This document shows, piece after piece, positions 45,841 to 58,957 of a DNA stretch of 64,000 bases (position 1 is the stretch's first letter; the number at the start of each line of letters is the position of its first letter). Source of the stretch: Doryteuthis pealeii (lineage: Eukaryota > Mollusca > Cephalopoda > Myopsida > Loliginidae); NCBI GenBank assembly GCA_023376005.1, contig CM042150.1, positions 71,958,662-72,022,661 on the forward strand. The letters run 5' to 3'. Made by a program: the position numbers and the translations under genes. Under the pieces are notes generated by a model. That model saw only the letters and a program-made list of their open reading frames with translations. It searched no databases and had not been told where the DNA came from.

Positions 45841-48162
45841 GATTCCAAAATTCTTTCTTCAAAATTTAGTGATTCCATAATTTTTTCCTCTTCTTTATGT
45901 TGAAAAAAAATTTAATAAATAAAATACATTATTTTAATTAAGTTTAGATATTATATAAAATAGGTTTTGCTTAGTTTATTTTTCATGGATTAAAAATAAT
46001 GTAAGAAATGTTTGTAAGTCCATATTTTTTGTTAGGGGTTGTATGATGCTAATATGAACCTTAATTTGGGTTCATCTTTATGAAAACAGATGTTCAATTT
46101 ATACTTAGATATACTTCTAAACTGGATCTTTATTTCTGCATGTTTTTTTATACAAATATATATGTAGAATGTATTTATTGCTAAATCACGGTAGCTTAAA
46201 AGGAACACAACAACAAAAAAATAATAATTTGCATTTTCTTTTTCTCTTCAACTTACTATTCGTAATTTCAAAATGATTGTAATATAACATTAAAGCTTTA
46301 TTTCATTTACAAAAATGAAAAGTAAAGATTTTGTTATCTTACATCTGCTGTTATGGAGATTTAAAAAGAAAAAGGTAGATATATAATAGTAATGTACAAA
46401 AGTTTAAAAAAATAAAATTAAAATATGATAAAAATAAATGAATGAATTATGTGAATAAAAAGTTGTTACTTTACAAAAGATAGTTTAAGTATTTTTAAAG
46501 GTAAATATTTTATGCCAGGTAATGTCTGAAAGTTTGGTTGAAATCTAGCCAAAAATTACAGAGATTTAGTGATATGGATGAATGGACATTTGAATTATAA
46601 TAAAATGTTCCTGCTGAATTCAACAAACTTCACAAAATGATTCACAAGACAAATAAAGGAATATTGGTTAACTACAATATAAAACATTACATAATCAGTT
46701 TTTTTATTCGTGATATTTGTTCTCAATTGTATTATTTTTTGTGAACAGGATGTGGGGAAAAACAAGTCAAGACTTTGTGAAAGCTGGGATTATTTGACAT
46801 TGTGCAAAGAACCTCTCTTTAAACTGACCATGTGTCAAATGTGCTTCTAAAGAAAGGTGGTTAAACATTCAGTTACAGAATAAGTTTAAACATCTTTGCA
46901 ATTTGATTAGAAACATTCCACTACAAAATATGTTGTTTGCTTCTTTCAAAAGAAATTATTTGTTTGGCAAATAAATTTCATTTGGACTTTTGATATTTGA
47001 ATGAATGAAATATTTATTTTTTATTTTGTGACTATATAAAATATATTTCTCTATTCTCTGTTTTATAAAAGGAATTGAGTATGCTTTAAGAATCTAGTCT
47101 ACTTTTAAAATTCTTTCTTATGATGCAATACATTTTATTATGAAAGAAAGATTTGTATTTGGTGTTATGCAGAATCATAATGTCTGTTGGGTTTTAGAAA
47201 AAGAGGAAATGTAACTTTTATTTTTACTCACAATGTGTTGTCATATACACACGCACTATCACCCAAGGAAGCAAGAATGTTAATGGGAAACCTAAAAACA
47301 AAAAATGAAACAAATGATTTCAAACAAGTGAACTAAGATATAAGATGAGCATGGAGATAAAACCAGTTACTTGGAGTCAAAACATCTAAAGAGTTTGAGT
47401 TGAATACCTGCATTTTAAGGCTAGCCTAAAGTACTGACAACAGGTTGCAAGTATTAGGGAGTGCATATAATGTGTCTGAGAAAATAAGACTTTTCATATA
47501 CCAATGGAAAATATAAAAATGAAATAAACACTATAAAACCAGCCAAAATAAAATAAAAATTCATGAAGTGAAGTATTCTGAGAGAAAGGTAAGTGTGAGG
47601 AAAATAAATTTCTGGACCATACTTCACTTCTGTTTTATGATTCTAGCCAGTTTAATGTTAGGTCCCAGACCTAAAAAAAATTCTAGAGTTACTCCCCTTG
47701 ATCAGTAGAGGAGAGTTGTCTCCCTTGAAAGTTGCATTGTGGGAACCCGGAAGTGGGGTTTCCACTATGACACTTTTGGATTGGGGTTTGTGCTGGCTGG
47801 ACTTACACACATGTGAGCTAATTAAGTCACTTTTAGGGTAGAAGCATTCTCTACCCTGTGTAATAAAACCTCGCTAAAAACTGGCCTTGCTCCATATTTT
47901 GTTTATATGTAAAAACATAACAGAATTGATGACAAAGGATTCCAAACACTTGGAAAATATTAACCACGAGGTTTCCAACATAACAAATTGGCTAGGATTT
48001 TTCAAACATGCAGAAATATTCAACAAACACCAAGGATTTCAAAAAGAAAAAAAGAAAAAAAAAGAAATTGACAATGTGGGATTTATTTTGGAGCACACAC
48101 AAGAACTCATATTATATTTTACACACCTTTTTTCTTAAGAAAAATGGATCCGGCCATTCAAT
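45841..48162. other. Region between Tc1 remnant and palindrome apex
   Basis: Mostly AT-rich. 46749-46850 is a short Cys-rich plus-strand open segment after an acceptor-like site. 47640-47880 is GC-richer, with CCCGGAAGTG and, downstream, TGTAATAAAACCTCGC, resembling a promoter or LTR. 47887-48138 is an 83-codon plus ORF (NITNWLGFFKHAEIFNKHQG) of unknown identity, mirrored at 48240-48500. None is assigned. Confidence 0.3.
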
Positions 48163-48216
48163 TTTTTTGTTTTTTTTTGTAAAGTTCCATTAATATAAGC
48201 TTTTACTCTAAAATTT
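48163..48216. other. Spacer at the palindrome apex
   Basis: About 54 bp, starting with a T-rich run (TTTTTTGTTTTTTTTTG), without inverted symmetry, separating the two ~15.8-kb arms. The arms begin as ATGGATCCGGCCATTCAAT on the left and ATTGAATGCCGGATCCAT on the right. Confidence 0.85.
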
Positions 48217-50489
48217 ATTGAATGCCGGATCCATTTTCTTTAAGAAAAAGGTGTGTAAAATTAATATGAGTTCTTGTGTGTGCTCCAAAATAAATCCCAC
48301 ATGTCAATTTTCTTTTTTTTTTTCCTTTTTTACTTTTGAAATCCTTGGTGTTTGTTGAATATTTCTGCATGTGTTGAAAATCAGCCAATTTGTATGGTTG
48401 GAAACCTCAGTGTTAATATTTCCAAGTGTTTGGAATCTTTGTCATCATTCTGTTATTTTTTTAATATAACCAAATATGGAGCAAGGCCAGTTTTTAGCGA
48501 GGTTTTATTAACACAGGGTAGAGAATGCTTCTACCTAAAAGTGATTAATTAGCTCACATGTGTGTAAGTCCAGCCAGCACAAACCCCAATCCAAAAGTGT
48601 CATAGTGGAAACCCACTTCCGGTCCCACAATGCAACTTTCAAGGAGACAACTCTCCTCTACTGATCAAGGGAGTAACTCTAGAATTTTTTTTAGGTCTGG
48701 ACCTAACATTAACTGGCATAGAATCATAAAACAGAAGTGAAGTATGGTCCAGAAAATTTATTTTCCTCCACATTACCTTTCTCCGAATACTTCACTTTCA
48801 TGAATTTTTATTTTTTTTGGCTGTCTTTATAGTGTTTATTTCATTTTTATATTTTCATTGGTATATGAAAGTCTTATTTTCTCAGACACATATATGCACT
48901 CCTATACTTGCAACCTGGTTGTCAGTACTTTAGGCTGGCCTTAAAATGCAGGTATTCAACTCAAACTCTTTAGATGTTTTGACTCCAGCAACTGGTTTTA
49001 TCTCCATGCTCATCTTATATCTTAGTTCACTTGTTTGAAATCATTTTGTTTCATTTTTTGTTTTTAGGTTTCCCATTAACATTCTTGCTTCCTTGGGTGA
49101 TAGTGCGTGGTGTATATGACACACAATTTGTGAGTAAAATAAAGTTACATTTCCTCTTTTTCTAAAACCAACAGACATTATGATTTGCATACACCAATAC
49201 AAATCTTTCTTCAATATAAATGTATTGCATCATAAGAAAGAATTTTAAAGTAGACTAGATTCTTAAAGCATACTCATTCCTTTTATAAAACAGAGAATAG
49301 AGAAAATATTTTATAATAGTCACAAAATAAAAAAATAAATATTTCATTCATTCAAAATATCAAAGTCCAAATGAAATTTATTTGCCAAACAATAATTTCT
49401 TTTGAAAGAAGCAAACAACATATTTTGTGTGGAATGTTTTCTAATCAAAATTGCAAAGATGTTTAAACTTATTCTGTAACTGAATGTTAACCACCTTTCT
49501 TAGAAGCACATTGACACATGGGTCAGTTTAAAGAGAGGTTCTTTGCACCATGTCAAATAATCCAGCTTTCACAAAGTCTGACTGTTTTTCCCCACATCCC
49601 TGTTCACAAAAATAATACAATTGAGAACAATTCACCCGATAAAAAACTGATTATGTAATGTTTTATATTGTAGTTAACCAATTTCCTTTATTTGTCTTGT
49701 GAATCATTTTGTTAAGTTTGTTGAATTCAGCAGGAACATTTTATTATATTCAAATGTCCATTCATCATATCACTAATCTCTGTAATTTTTGGCTAGATTT
49801 TCAACCAAACTTTCAGACATTACCTGGCATAAAATATTTACCTTTAAAAATACTTAAACTATCTTTTGTAAAGTAACCTTTTTATCAACATAAATTCATT
49901 CATTATTTTTATCATATTTTATTTTTATTTTTTTTAACTTTTGTAACTTATACTATATATATATCTACCCTTTTTCTTTTTAAATCTCCATAACAGCAGA
50001 TGTAAGATAACAAAATCTTTACTTTTCATTTTTGTAAATGAAATATAAAGCTTTAATGTTATATACAATCATTTTGAAATTACGAATAGTAAGTTGAAGA
50101 GAAACAAAATGCAAATTATTATTTTTTTTTTTGTGTTCCCTTTTAAGCTACCGTGATTTAGCAATAAAATACATTCACATATATATTGTATAAAAAACAT
50201 GCAAATAAAGATCCAGTTTAGAAGTATTATCTAAGTATAATTGACATCTGTTTCATAAAGATGACCCAAATTAAGGTTCATTATTAGCATCATACAACCC
50301 CTAACAAAAAATATGGATTACAAACATTTCTTACATATTTTAATCCATGAAAATACTAAGCAAACCTTTAATAATCTAAACTTAATTAAAATAATGTATT
50401 TTATTTATAAATTTTTTTCACATAAAGAAGAGGAAAAATTATGGAATCACTAAATTTTGAAGAAAGATTTTGGAATCACAAAAAAAAAA

Positions 50490-51300
50490 ACTCTCATCAT
50501 TTTTTATGACAGCCTCAATTCTCAAGATTACTAACAAAAAACAATATTTTCATCAACCTGCTTCCATCTTTCTTGAATTAGTGCTTGAAAAATTAGCCTT
50601 CAGTTTGGAGCTATGTCTTGACCAGTTTTTTTATTCTTGCCCATACATTTTGATTAAATTAAGATCTGGGCTGTACTGGCCATTTTATAAATTGTTGTTT
50701 TTTTTTTTGTTTACAGCATATCAACCTCAGTGGGTCATTTAATGCCGATAAAGTTTTGTGAAATCAAATCATCTTATGGATAATTACAATTTTTTATAAA
50801 TACATTTTTCTATTTAACCATAGATGGAACCCTAACAGGTACTACCACTTGGGTCAGAGTGGACCAGGAGCAATGGTGAGAGGTGTGCTCCACATTCCCA
50901 AACTCTCCCATTTTATTAAATATGCTTTGTCTTTGCTCTGTGAGAAGATACATTATCTCTGAAAAATGACTTTCTTACCTCAAATATATATTCTATTGAT
51001 GAATTAGAAAATTATTTCAATTTTAATTGTATTGACTGTTGATGTAATGACTCTCCACTCCCACTAGTCTTTTACTGACATACAACTCCATTCATAAATG
51101 ACTGGTGATTTTTTGTTTTGTTTACCACGGCAGTCATTATTATAATTTCATGGCATCACTACAAAGCGATATATGATTCATCATTAAATATTTATTTCCA
51201 TCCAATTATCTCTACACTCTATATCTTCTCTTTAGCCCACTTCACTGTTCTTTCTTATATTTAAACTCTTAGGACTGATTTGTGTTTAACTTTTTGAATT
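50490..51300 (-). pseudogene. Tc1/mariner-type transposase remnant with insertion (copy C)
   Basis: Inverted copy of 44980-45840; the retroposed insert lies at about 50686-50912 and its target duplications are degraded by substitutions. Confidence 0.75.
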
Positions 51301-52639
51301 TAAATTCTCATTTATAATTCAATTATTTCAAACTTTTCTTACAGACATTAACTCCTGCTTTATTCCATTTATTTTCATTTCTTTAAATTTCTATTTCTAT
51401 TTCAATGTGATACCTATACTGTGACTTTGATACATTCAATGTACTTTGTAGTGTGTGTGGTGTGTGATGAGAGCTAATGGTTTTGACATTGAACACGTTC
51501 TTTTGGATTATTGCACAATCTTTAGTGCAATTGAAATGACCTGGACACATTTGTTAACCTGTTTGATATTAGATTTTGAAAGTGAGAGATGTTAGGTAAA
51601 GTAAATAAAAATCTTAACAAATTATATATGAACGCCAGTGACTATCTTAAAACCTGTGTGCCAATAAGGATAGTACTGCAAAGTTAGTTCAATTTGTATA
51701 GCGTCTTGATCAATATGATTATCAGTTTTTCAACTTTGTGTTAGATCATTTTGTGTTTGTAAATTTGCAGGTAGAAGTTTGGAAATAATGCAATTGTGTG
51801 TGCGTGTGTTTGAGTAAGTGAAAAGTCTGGTAAGGTAATGTTCAAATTTGGAATAGACTCCTGGAGGGGCCTGCTTTGAAATGAGTTTTAAATTTTTCTG
51901 ATTGGTCAAAAAACAAATTTTTCATTAGTGTCAATTTTTTATACCAATTGATTGGCAGATTTCCCCTTAAAATAATATTCATTTGATTTTTGGACGCTCT
52001 GATATTAATATTGCTTACTGAGATGAACTGAGATTCATTATTAACTTAATATTTTGAACATTATGGCTCATCATCAAATTAATATTTTGAAAAAATCAAC
52101 TCAAAATAGCATAGACTATTCTCTGTTTATAATAATATTATAATATTATAAAAACTCAATTGTTATCCATATGTTAATGTAAAATATTATACAATTGTTA
52201 ACTTGAAAGCAGTCAATCATGACTATGCTCTAAAATCATACTTCCTTATTTGTTGACCAAGGTAAGAGGTATATTTTTAATTCCATTGCAGATATTAAGA
52301 TAGACTTGCTTAATTATTTAAATTATATATATATATATGCAATTTTAACAGTTTATATGCCTTTATTATGATCTTAAAGTGTATATGCCTTATTAAATTG
52401 TGCATTATTCAGGACAGAGTATGATGGATATTTCCCATAAACTATTGGGTTCATGACAGGTTTGTACTTGTTTACATTGTACCAAAATAAAGAACAATCC
52501 CTACTTTCATTATTTCTTAAAACGGACATTCTATCTACCTTGGTCTTTGAGCCTTCAAATTCTTTTGCTTTCATGTTTACTATAATGATATAAGAAGTAG
52601 ATATTTACCCAACTCAATCATCACGGGTAGGATGTGCAA

Positions 52640-52745
52640 TAAGGTCACAAGTATTCAAGCATCCTGCTAGATCAACCTTTTCTATTCAGTAGTAATGGAT
52701 CTTCAAACTAGCTTGTTAACCATTACACATGATGGATACCAATGA
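52640..52745 (-). repeat. tRNA-derived SINE head (copy C)
   Basis: Inverted copy of 43449-43570 (reverse-complement A box in TTAACCATTACACATGATG). Confidence 0.4.
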
Positions 52746-54959
52746 TTGTAACAAATATATTCATTTTTTCTGCTTTTAAAAATTGTATAAAATGAAATTA
52801 TTATTTTTTACCTCTTTTTTTTTTGTTGAAAATGAATGAAATAAGACAATTCTAAATTGATAAAAATCCTATGAATCCAGAGCTTCTTATCTCAAATGAT
52901 ATATACATTAGGCTCTTCAAATTTGGCTATAATTTATGAAGATTTTTTTGGCTTGGATGGATGGATGTTTCCATAACCTTATTACGTTTTCAGGGTCATG
53001 TTGAATAAATTCCCCTTCCTGATATCTCTTTGTTGCAATGCGTAGGGAAGTACCTGGTGCACCCATCTCCTCTCAAAATACATGCAATAGTTTGTCATGG
53101 TACCTAAACATGGAATTATCCTGATCTGATCCTATTATCAAACAATAAGTAAATTACCTTTTCCTACAGTTATGAGGAGAATTTAATAAATGCCTTTCCT
53201 AAGAGCATTAGTTCCATTAGTGAATGGAAACTCAGCCATATTTAATTGAATTGTGCTGTTGTAACTGGTTAAGCCATTAAATCCTCAGAAATGTAAATGA
53301 TTGTTAAATTCATCTTTATTAAGCTTGCTCAACGAATATAATGATATGTATTATTTTTAATAGTTTTTTTTTATTAAGTTTCATTTAAATAGATTTATAG
53401 CTTCATCAAATAAAGTCAAAAAAATATAGAATTTAGAAGTATTGGCACAATATTTAGGAAACTGATAATTTGCTATTACTACATCTGTTTTTTCTATAAA
53501 ACAGACAGTTATTGGTTAATAATCATGGCAATGTTACCCCCCATCTATCAGATTATAAAAAAATCCATTAGTGCAGACTATTACTTTTCTCTTTTCATGT
53601 ATTGTTAGCAAACTTCTATAATGCTTAATTTTTAACTAAGAATTGTATTGAAAAAAATCATTGATTTACAAAAAAATCTTTTCAGGTGCTGGAGTGTAAA
53701 CAAAAAGTTGAAATATGTATGGATAACACGGGCAATAACAGCAACTATTATTATTTAAGATTTCATTTTGTCTTTATTCTGGTGAATTAAGATGTTATAA
53801 TGACTGTATATTGTATTTTAGTAAGTAAAGTCCAGAATGTCCCTTTAGTTGTCATTACAGCCACTAACAGCAAGGAGTTTATACTCTTTCGTGTAAGCAC
53901 TAGATCAGGGAGATTGTTTGATGCTGAAGTGTCTCCATACCTTATTCAGTTCCCATATGCACAGACTAAATTACCCAAGGCTGGCTACTCCTTGCTTCGT
54001 TAGCGAACTAGTATCTGTACCTTGCGATTATTCAGTATGAAAATATTGTGTAAAGTTTTTCTACTTTTGTTAATTTATTGAATCTTAATGATTATGAAGA
54101 CTATTTACTTAATTCATATATTTTAAATGTAAAATGGTATCTATTTAATAATTGTGTTTACCCAGGAGAAATCTTAATGAAAAAAATTGTTCTCAAGAAA
54201 TATGTTGCTGCAAGATATAACTACTTGTAAATTTAAATTTCCAGACTTCAAAAGAAAAAAAAGAAGATATTTGTTGTATTAAATAAATATTTTTAGCATA
54301 CAGAAAGTTCTTCAATGAGATGTAATATTATAGCAATCCAGATTTAGAAAAAAATTTTGAATGAATAATTCTTCAAGTTTTAGATTTAAAAAGATTTCTC
54401 TACAAACTTGAAATATTTCACAGATAATATAAAATATATAAGATAATATAAAAAATATAATCAGTAAATCTCTTTCTCGGATGTGGATAACTTATCAGTC
54501 TATTTTTTAAAACTGGAAATCAGTGTCAGTGATCATTTTATTTAAATGTATTAGGAATTTTCATGAATTTCTCAATTTCTCTTTATTATATAATCTTTTA
54601 TAGTAACAAATTACTGTTTTTAAACAATTCTGTTTATTTTTAATTGATCGAACTAACAAACAACTTTTAATGAAAGACAAACAAGGAAATTATTACTTTA
54701 TAAGTTAAACAAACTAATATTATACTTTCATATAATTAAATACCATTCTGACAAGAATTTTAACAATATGTTGTTATAATGGTAAAATGGATCTTTTGAA
54801 AGAACAAGTTGATTGTTGATTAAGAAAAAGAATATAAGACCAAATCAAAGTAGATTCATATGAAAAATGAAAAGGGAAACTTTGAGGAAATAAAATGGCC
54901 AATATATAAGACATTCTGCTATATAATTAGTGTCATATAACTAATACCTTCATATTAAG

Positions 54960-57010
54960 CATTATTCCGTTAAACATTTCTGGTCTAGACTGCATTGCCA
55001 AGATGGTATGTCTGCTATATCAGGTGGATAGTTGATACACACAGTTTATCTAGATAGATACAACCATATTTCCGTTGCTAAGCAAATCATACAATGTAAA
55101 CAGAAATAATAAATTAGGATAATGTGACGAGAGAAATCACACACGTAGTGGTCCAAAGCATACACAATATCTGGTGAGTAAAATAAGATCAGGTGGATTT
55201 GTAACGGGCAATTGGGAGATTGAACTCACATCCTCCTGATCATGAGTGTGATTGATGGCGGACTACTTCGTTTGCGCACTTGTAAATCACTAGACTGTGA
55301 TTGATTCGGATGTCGGATGTTTAGTGTGATCATTAAGCCTGTCTTACAGAAGGCGGAGTTGCATTTTCATGTCTTCTGACTGAAAGACAGTGATGTATGA
55401 AAGAGTGAAGACGTGACTCCGCAGAGAGTTGATTCGCAGACATACTGTTTTTTGCGTAAAGAACAACCTCACTCAGACCAATGCAGGTTATGTGAGAGCA
55501 GTTTGCTGAACGAAGGGATTACTGTTGTAAATTGACAATACTCCACTTGAAAAACATTATAATAAGTTAGCAAGTCAATATTGTTTGAGGCTGCTTCTCG
55601 TGAGAGAGACAAAGACTGGTTCTTCCATTGTATTATCGGAGTGAATTTTCCCATGTCTTTCACTCCATAGTCTGATGCTGGTAATTCCCTGTAACCAAAT
55701 ACTTAATATTGAAATATGTGGATTGCCTCCCCTGTTCAACTATTTTCAATCAGGAAGTCATTGCAAGGCCAAAGAACATCAGTTAAGCAGGGCCAGATTG
55801 ATTCATTAGTCATTACGAGAATGATGTTTCACACAAATGCCTTGGAAATCTAAATCTCTGTGAGAATTTGTCTTCCTAACAACATCTCACAAAAATATCT
55901 TCCCTTTGAATATTTACCCAAACAGGTAATTATTACACTAAAATGACACGTTTCTTAAACTCTATACTGAATAAAATAATTAGAACAATACTTTTACATA
56001 CCAAACAAATAACTTTATCACCTCGAGAAATTAAAACCTCTACACAGGTAAGACAAAAAATAGAATGATCTCAAGATATAGACACTAGAGCTCAAATGGC
56101 AGAATCTATCTAGATTACCTTACAGCCATTAAAACTTTCTGAATTTCAGCACTACATTCGCAACAGACATAATTGAAAATTTCTCACCTATCCACCCATA
56201 AAAGAAAGAAAAACACACCATAAATGTAGCAAGCCTATCTATCACAAATCACATATTCTTATAATTTTCAAAAAAGAAGAGAAAACCACAAAAAAAATCA
56301 AAGCTCTGAGTGAAATCAAAATATTTTACAAAAGAGTCACACTTACATTTCCAGAAACAATGCACACTACTCACAAAAATAATCCGTAAATTAAGCTCCA
56401 CACTAGTTTTTCATGGTATTTTCTACTGTGATGGCTGCGGTGAACGTTTATTGCTGATTTTGGAGTTCAATGAATAAATTTGTCTCCACGTTTCTCAACG
56501 GCTGTTGACATCTTGGCATTTAGAATATGTCTAGCAACTATCTCCTTCTTCTACTTATCGTAGAATCTATTCAAAATGTCTGTGTCTCTCATAGATTACT
56601 ACATCAGTAAAATATCTAGCCTTTGGATCATTTTTGGTTAGACAGTGTTACAAATCCTCTCTTTCATTCTTCTATGAAGTTCTCCTCAAAAAGTCTTTCA
56701 TCATATCGTATCCTCTTGACATCAGTGACAATGTTCATATCAAGCTTGTCTGCAAAAGGAGTTTACAAATAAATATGGCTAAATAAATATCATGCAAATA
56801 GGAAATAGATTATTTAGACATTATTATGTATATATTTGTCACACTATAACTTATCAACTTAAAGACCTTAATAGATACACAATGCTGCAAGACTGGCATA
56901 GTAAAGATAGATTTCCTCCACTATCCAGGAGGTTTCATCTAGATGGATAATTTATTCTCCCACATTACAGTATATTATTTACTGCAGCGCTACCGGCAAC
57001 CCGGTTAGAG
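54960..57010 (-). mobile_element. Decayed Ty3/gypsy-like element (copy C)
   Basis: Inverted copy of 38930-41155; the Gag-like segment is antisense at about 56380-56600. Confidence 0.6.
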
Positions 57011-57100
57011 GAGATAAAAACATGTTTGATAATCGTTGCAGATCTATTACTTAACTGAATGACATACATGGCTAAACTTGCAAATGCGAAATTAAAACAA

Positions 57101-57255
57101 TACGGTGACCCAGCGAAAAAAGAACCCAAACTTATTTATTTATTTCCATTAAACTAACCCTAAACCCAACCCTACCCCTAACCCCCCTACGTAAATTAAC
57201 ATTTTATTTAACAACATTGTTGGTTCTTTTTCTGTATACAGCTGTGACCCAGACA
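57101..57255. mobile_element. MITE with telomere-like repeats (copy C)
   Basis: Inverted copy of 38680-38841, showing the CCCTAA strand (CCCTAAACCC, CCCCTAACCC). Confidence 0.7.
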
Positions 57256-57269
57256 TTGACGCCGATGTG

Positions 57270-58165
57270 AATAATTAAAAAGATTGAGCTTGTGTTACAT
57301 TTTTCATTTGATTTATTTTCAAATCCTGTAAAAAATAATTCAATCTATTGAAAAGATTTTATTCAACCACAACAAATATTTTTAAGATAGAACAGAAATT
57401 TGCGATAAATAAATTTGATTTTATTGTTAAATATTATACTACGATTCTAGCCTGACTAAAGCAAAATATTATCTTTTAACTCGCTTAAAACAATTCCATT
57501 GATAAAAAATCACACTACATATTTAGAAAGATTACTATTCATTGTTCCTTCGAAAACAAACCCATTACTAAATAATCTTTAAAAGGAAGGGATTTTTGGG
57601 GCGAATTTTTTCATAACATAGGCGAGAAAAAAGAATTTTGTTTTTTCCTTTAAAATTTAGTCTAATAAATAAAATAACTTTCTACTCTCTCTGCAGCACA
57701 TTTTTTTTTAACTCGCTGCTAAAAAATAATTCAATGATAAAATGCATAAAAAATTACCATATCGAAGATTATATATCACTTTCTTCCCAACATAAATATA
57801 TTTAAAGATTGGATCAAGAATTTGATAAATCGAGCGAACGCTAGACTGCAAATTATTCACTAAAATTAAAACTTCACTGCTTCGGTAATCGCCGTAACAT
57901 CACCTTAACAAAAAGTCAACAGCTAACCAATATTTTATTTACTACGCGATGTGTTTGTAACAGATCAGTTACCGCCAAAATTGGGGATTTTGGCTCTAAG
58001 TAATAATTATATCCGCTTAACTATATAAAATTTCCATAACCAATTTGCCTCTCTTCTATAGTTAGAGGATATAATCATATAGCAAGATTTCTCAAATCTG
58101 AGTACTCATCTATTTCTCAGTATAGATACCAATACATACACTCAAAAATTTCTTTTATATATAAA
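57270..58165 (-). repeat. Composite dispersed repeat (copy C)
   Basis: Inverted copy of 37798-38615, noisier. Confidence 0.6.
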
Positions 58166-58869
58166 AACAACCATTGCCTATAGGAAATTAAACAGCCCTA
58201 CGCCAATTTCCCCAAAGCCTTACTAAATTTTCTTTTTTTCTTACCTATGATGGGTATTTCCTTCATTTGATTCTCTATTCACCTCAAAACTCACTTCTAT
58301 TCCAATAAAGTCCTGTTATTATGTAATCTGATTCTTATACACTAACAACCATTCAGTAAGCTTATCCGAGATTCATAGTCGTGGGAAAGCCCTGTGACTG
58401 TTTAAATTAGCAAAGTGATTTTAAAATACCCTCGCCTTATGCAGGCATCAAAAAGTGATCTCTTTTGTCTAAATCACTAAGTGAGGATCATTCCAAAGTG
58501 AATATATTAGTTCAAAGACACTTCTCAGATTAATGTCTGAATCATTACTTTTTCCACCTGGCTCTGTAATCTGTTCTATCATTTCTCTTACTCGATGTAA
58601 TGATATTTCTCTACTCTGCTATTTCTTTTTTTACCTTTATTGTTATAATCAATATGGCTAGATTATGTTATAAAAAAATGCGAAAATTACTAGTTACAAC
58701 TCTATTCATAATTTACATTAGATATGTAGATTTATCATTAATCATTTTATAAAACTTTAATTGTATGCAGTAAATACCTAGATACTGATCAACCATGTAA
58801 ATTCTATATATATTCTCATTATAATAAATACATGAATTTTCTTGTCTTTACAACCTTTATAATTTAGCA

Positions 58870-58957
58870 ATTAATTTCCTTGTATTACTTGATAATTTCC
58901 TGGTCCTACCTTACGAACTACTCGAGCACGAATGTCGTAATAAGTCGATACGTACAC
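58870..58957 (+). CDS. Class B GPCR, TM5 exon (copy C, noisy)
   Basis: Plus-strand counterpart of 37016-37095, with the acceptor TTTAG and the downstream GTAAAGGTAAG conserved. Several substitutions and indels break the frame; the final G of the exon is C here. No additional coding information. Confidence 0.65.

Larger units (their letters stand above)
26466..48162. repeat. Block B (reference copy of the locus)
   Basis: Direct homologue of block A for its first ~20.4 kb, continuing alone from 46896 to the palindrome apex. It forms the left arm of the inverted repeat from about 32325 on. Exon lengths and frames are cleanest here, so I use it as the reference. Confidence 0.95.
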
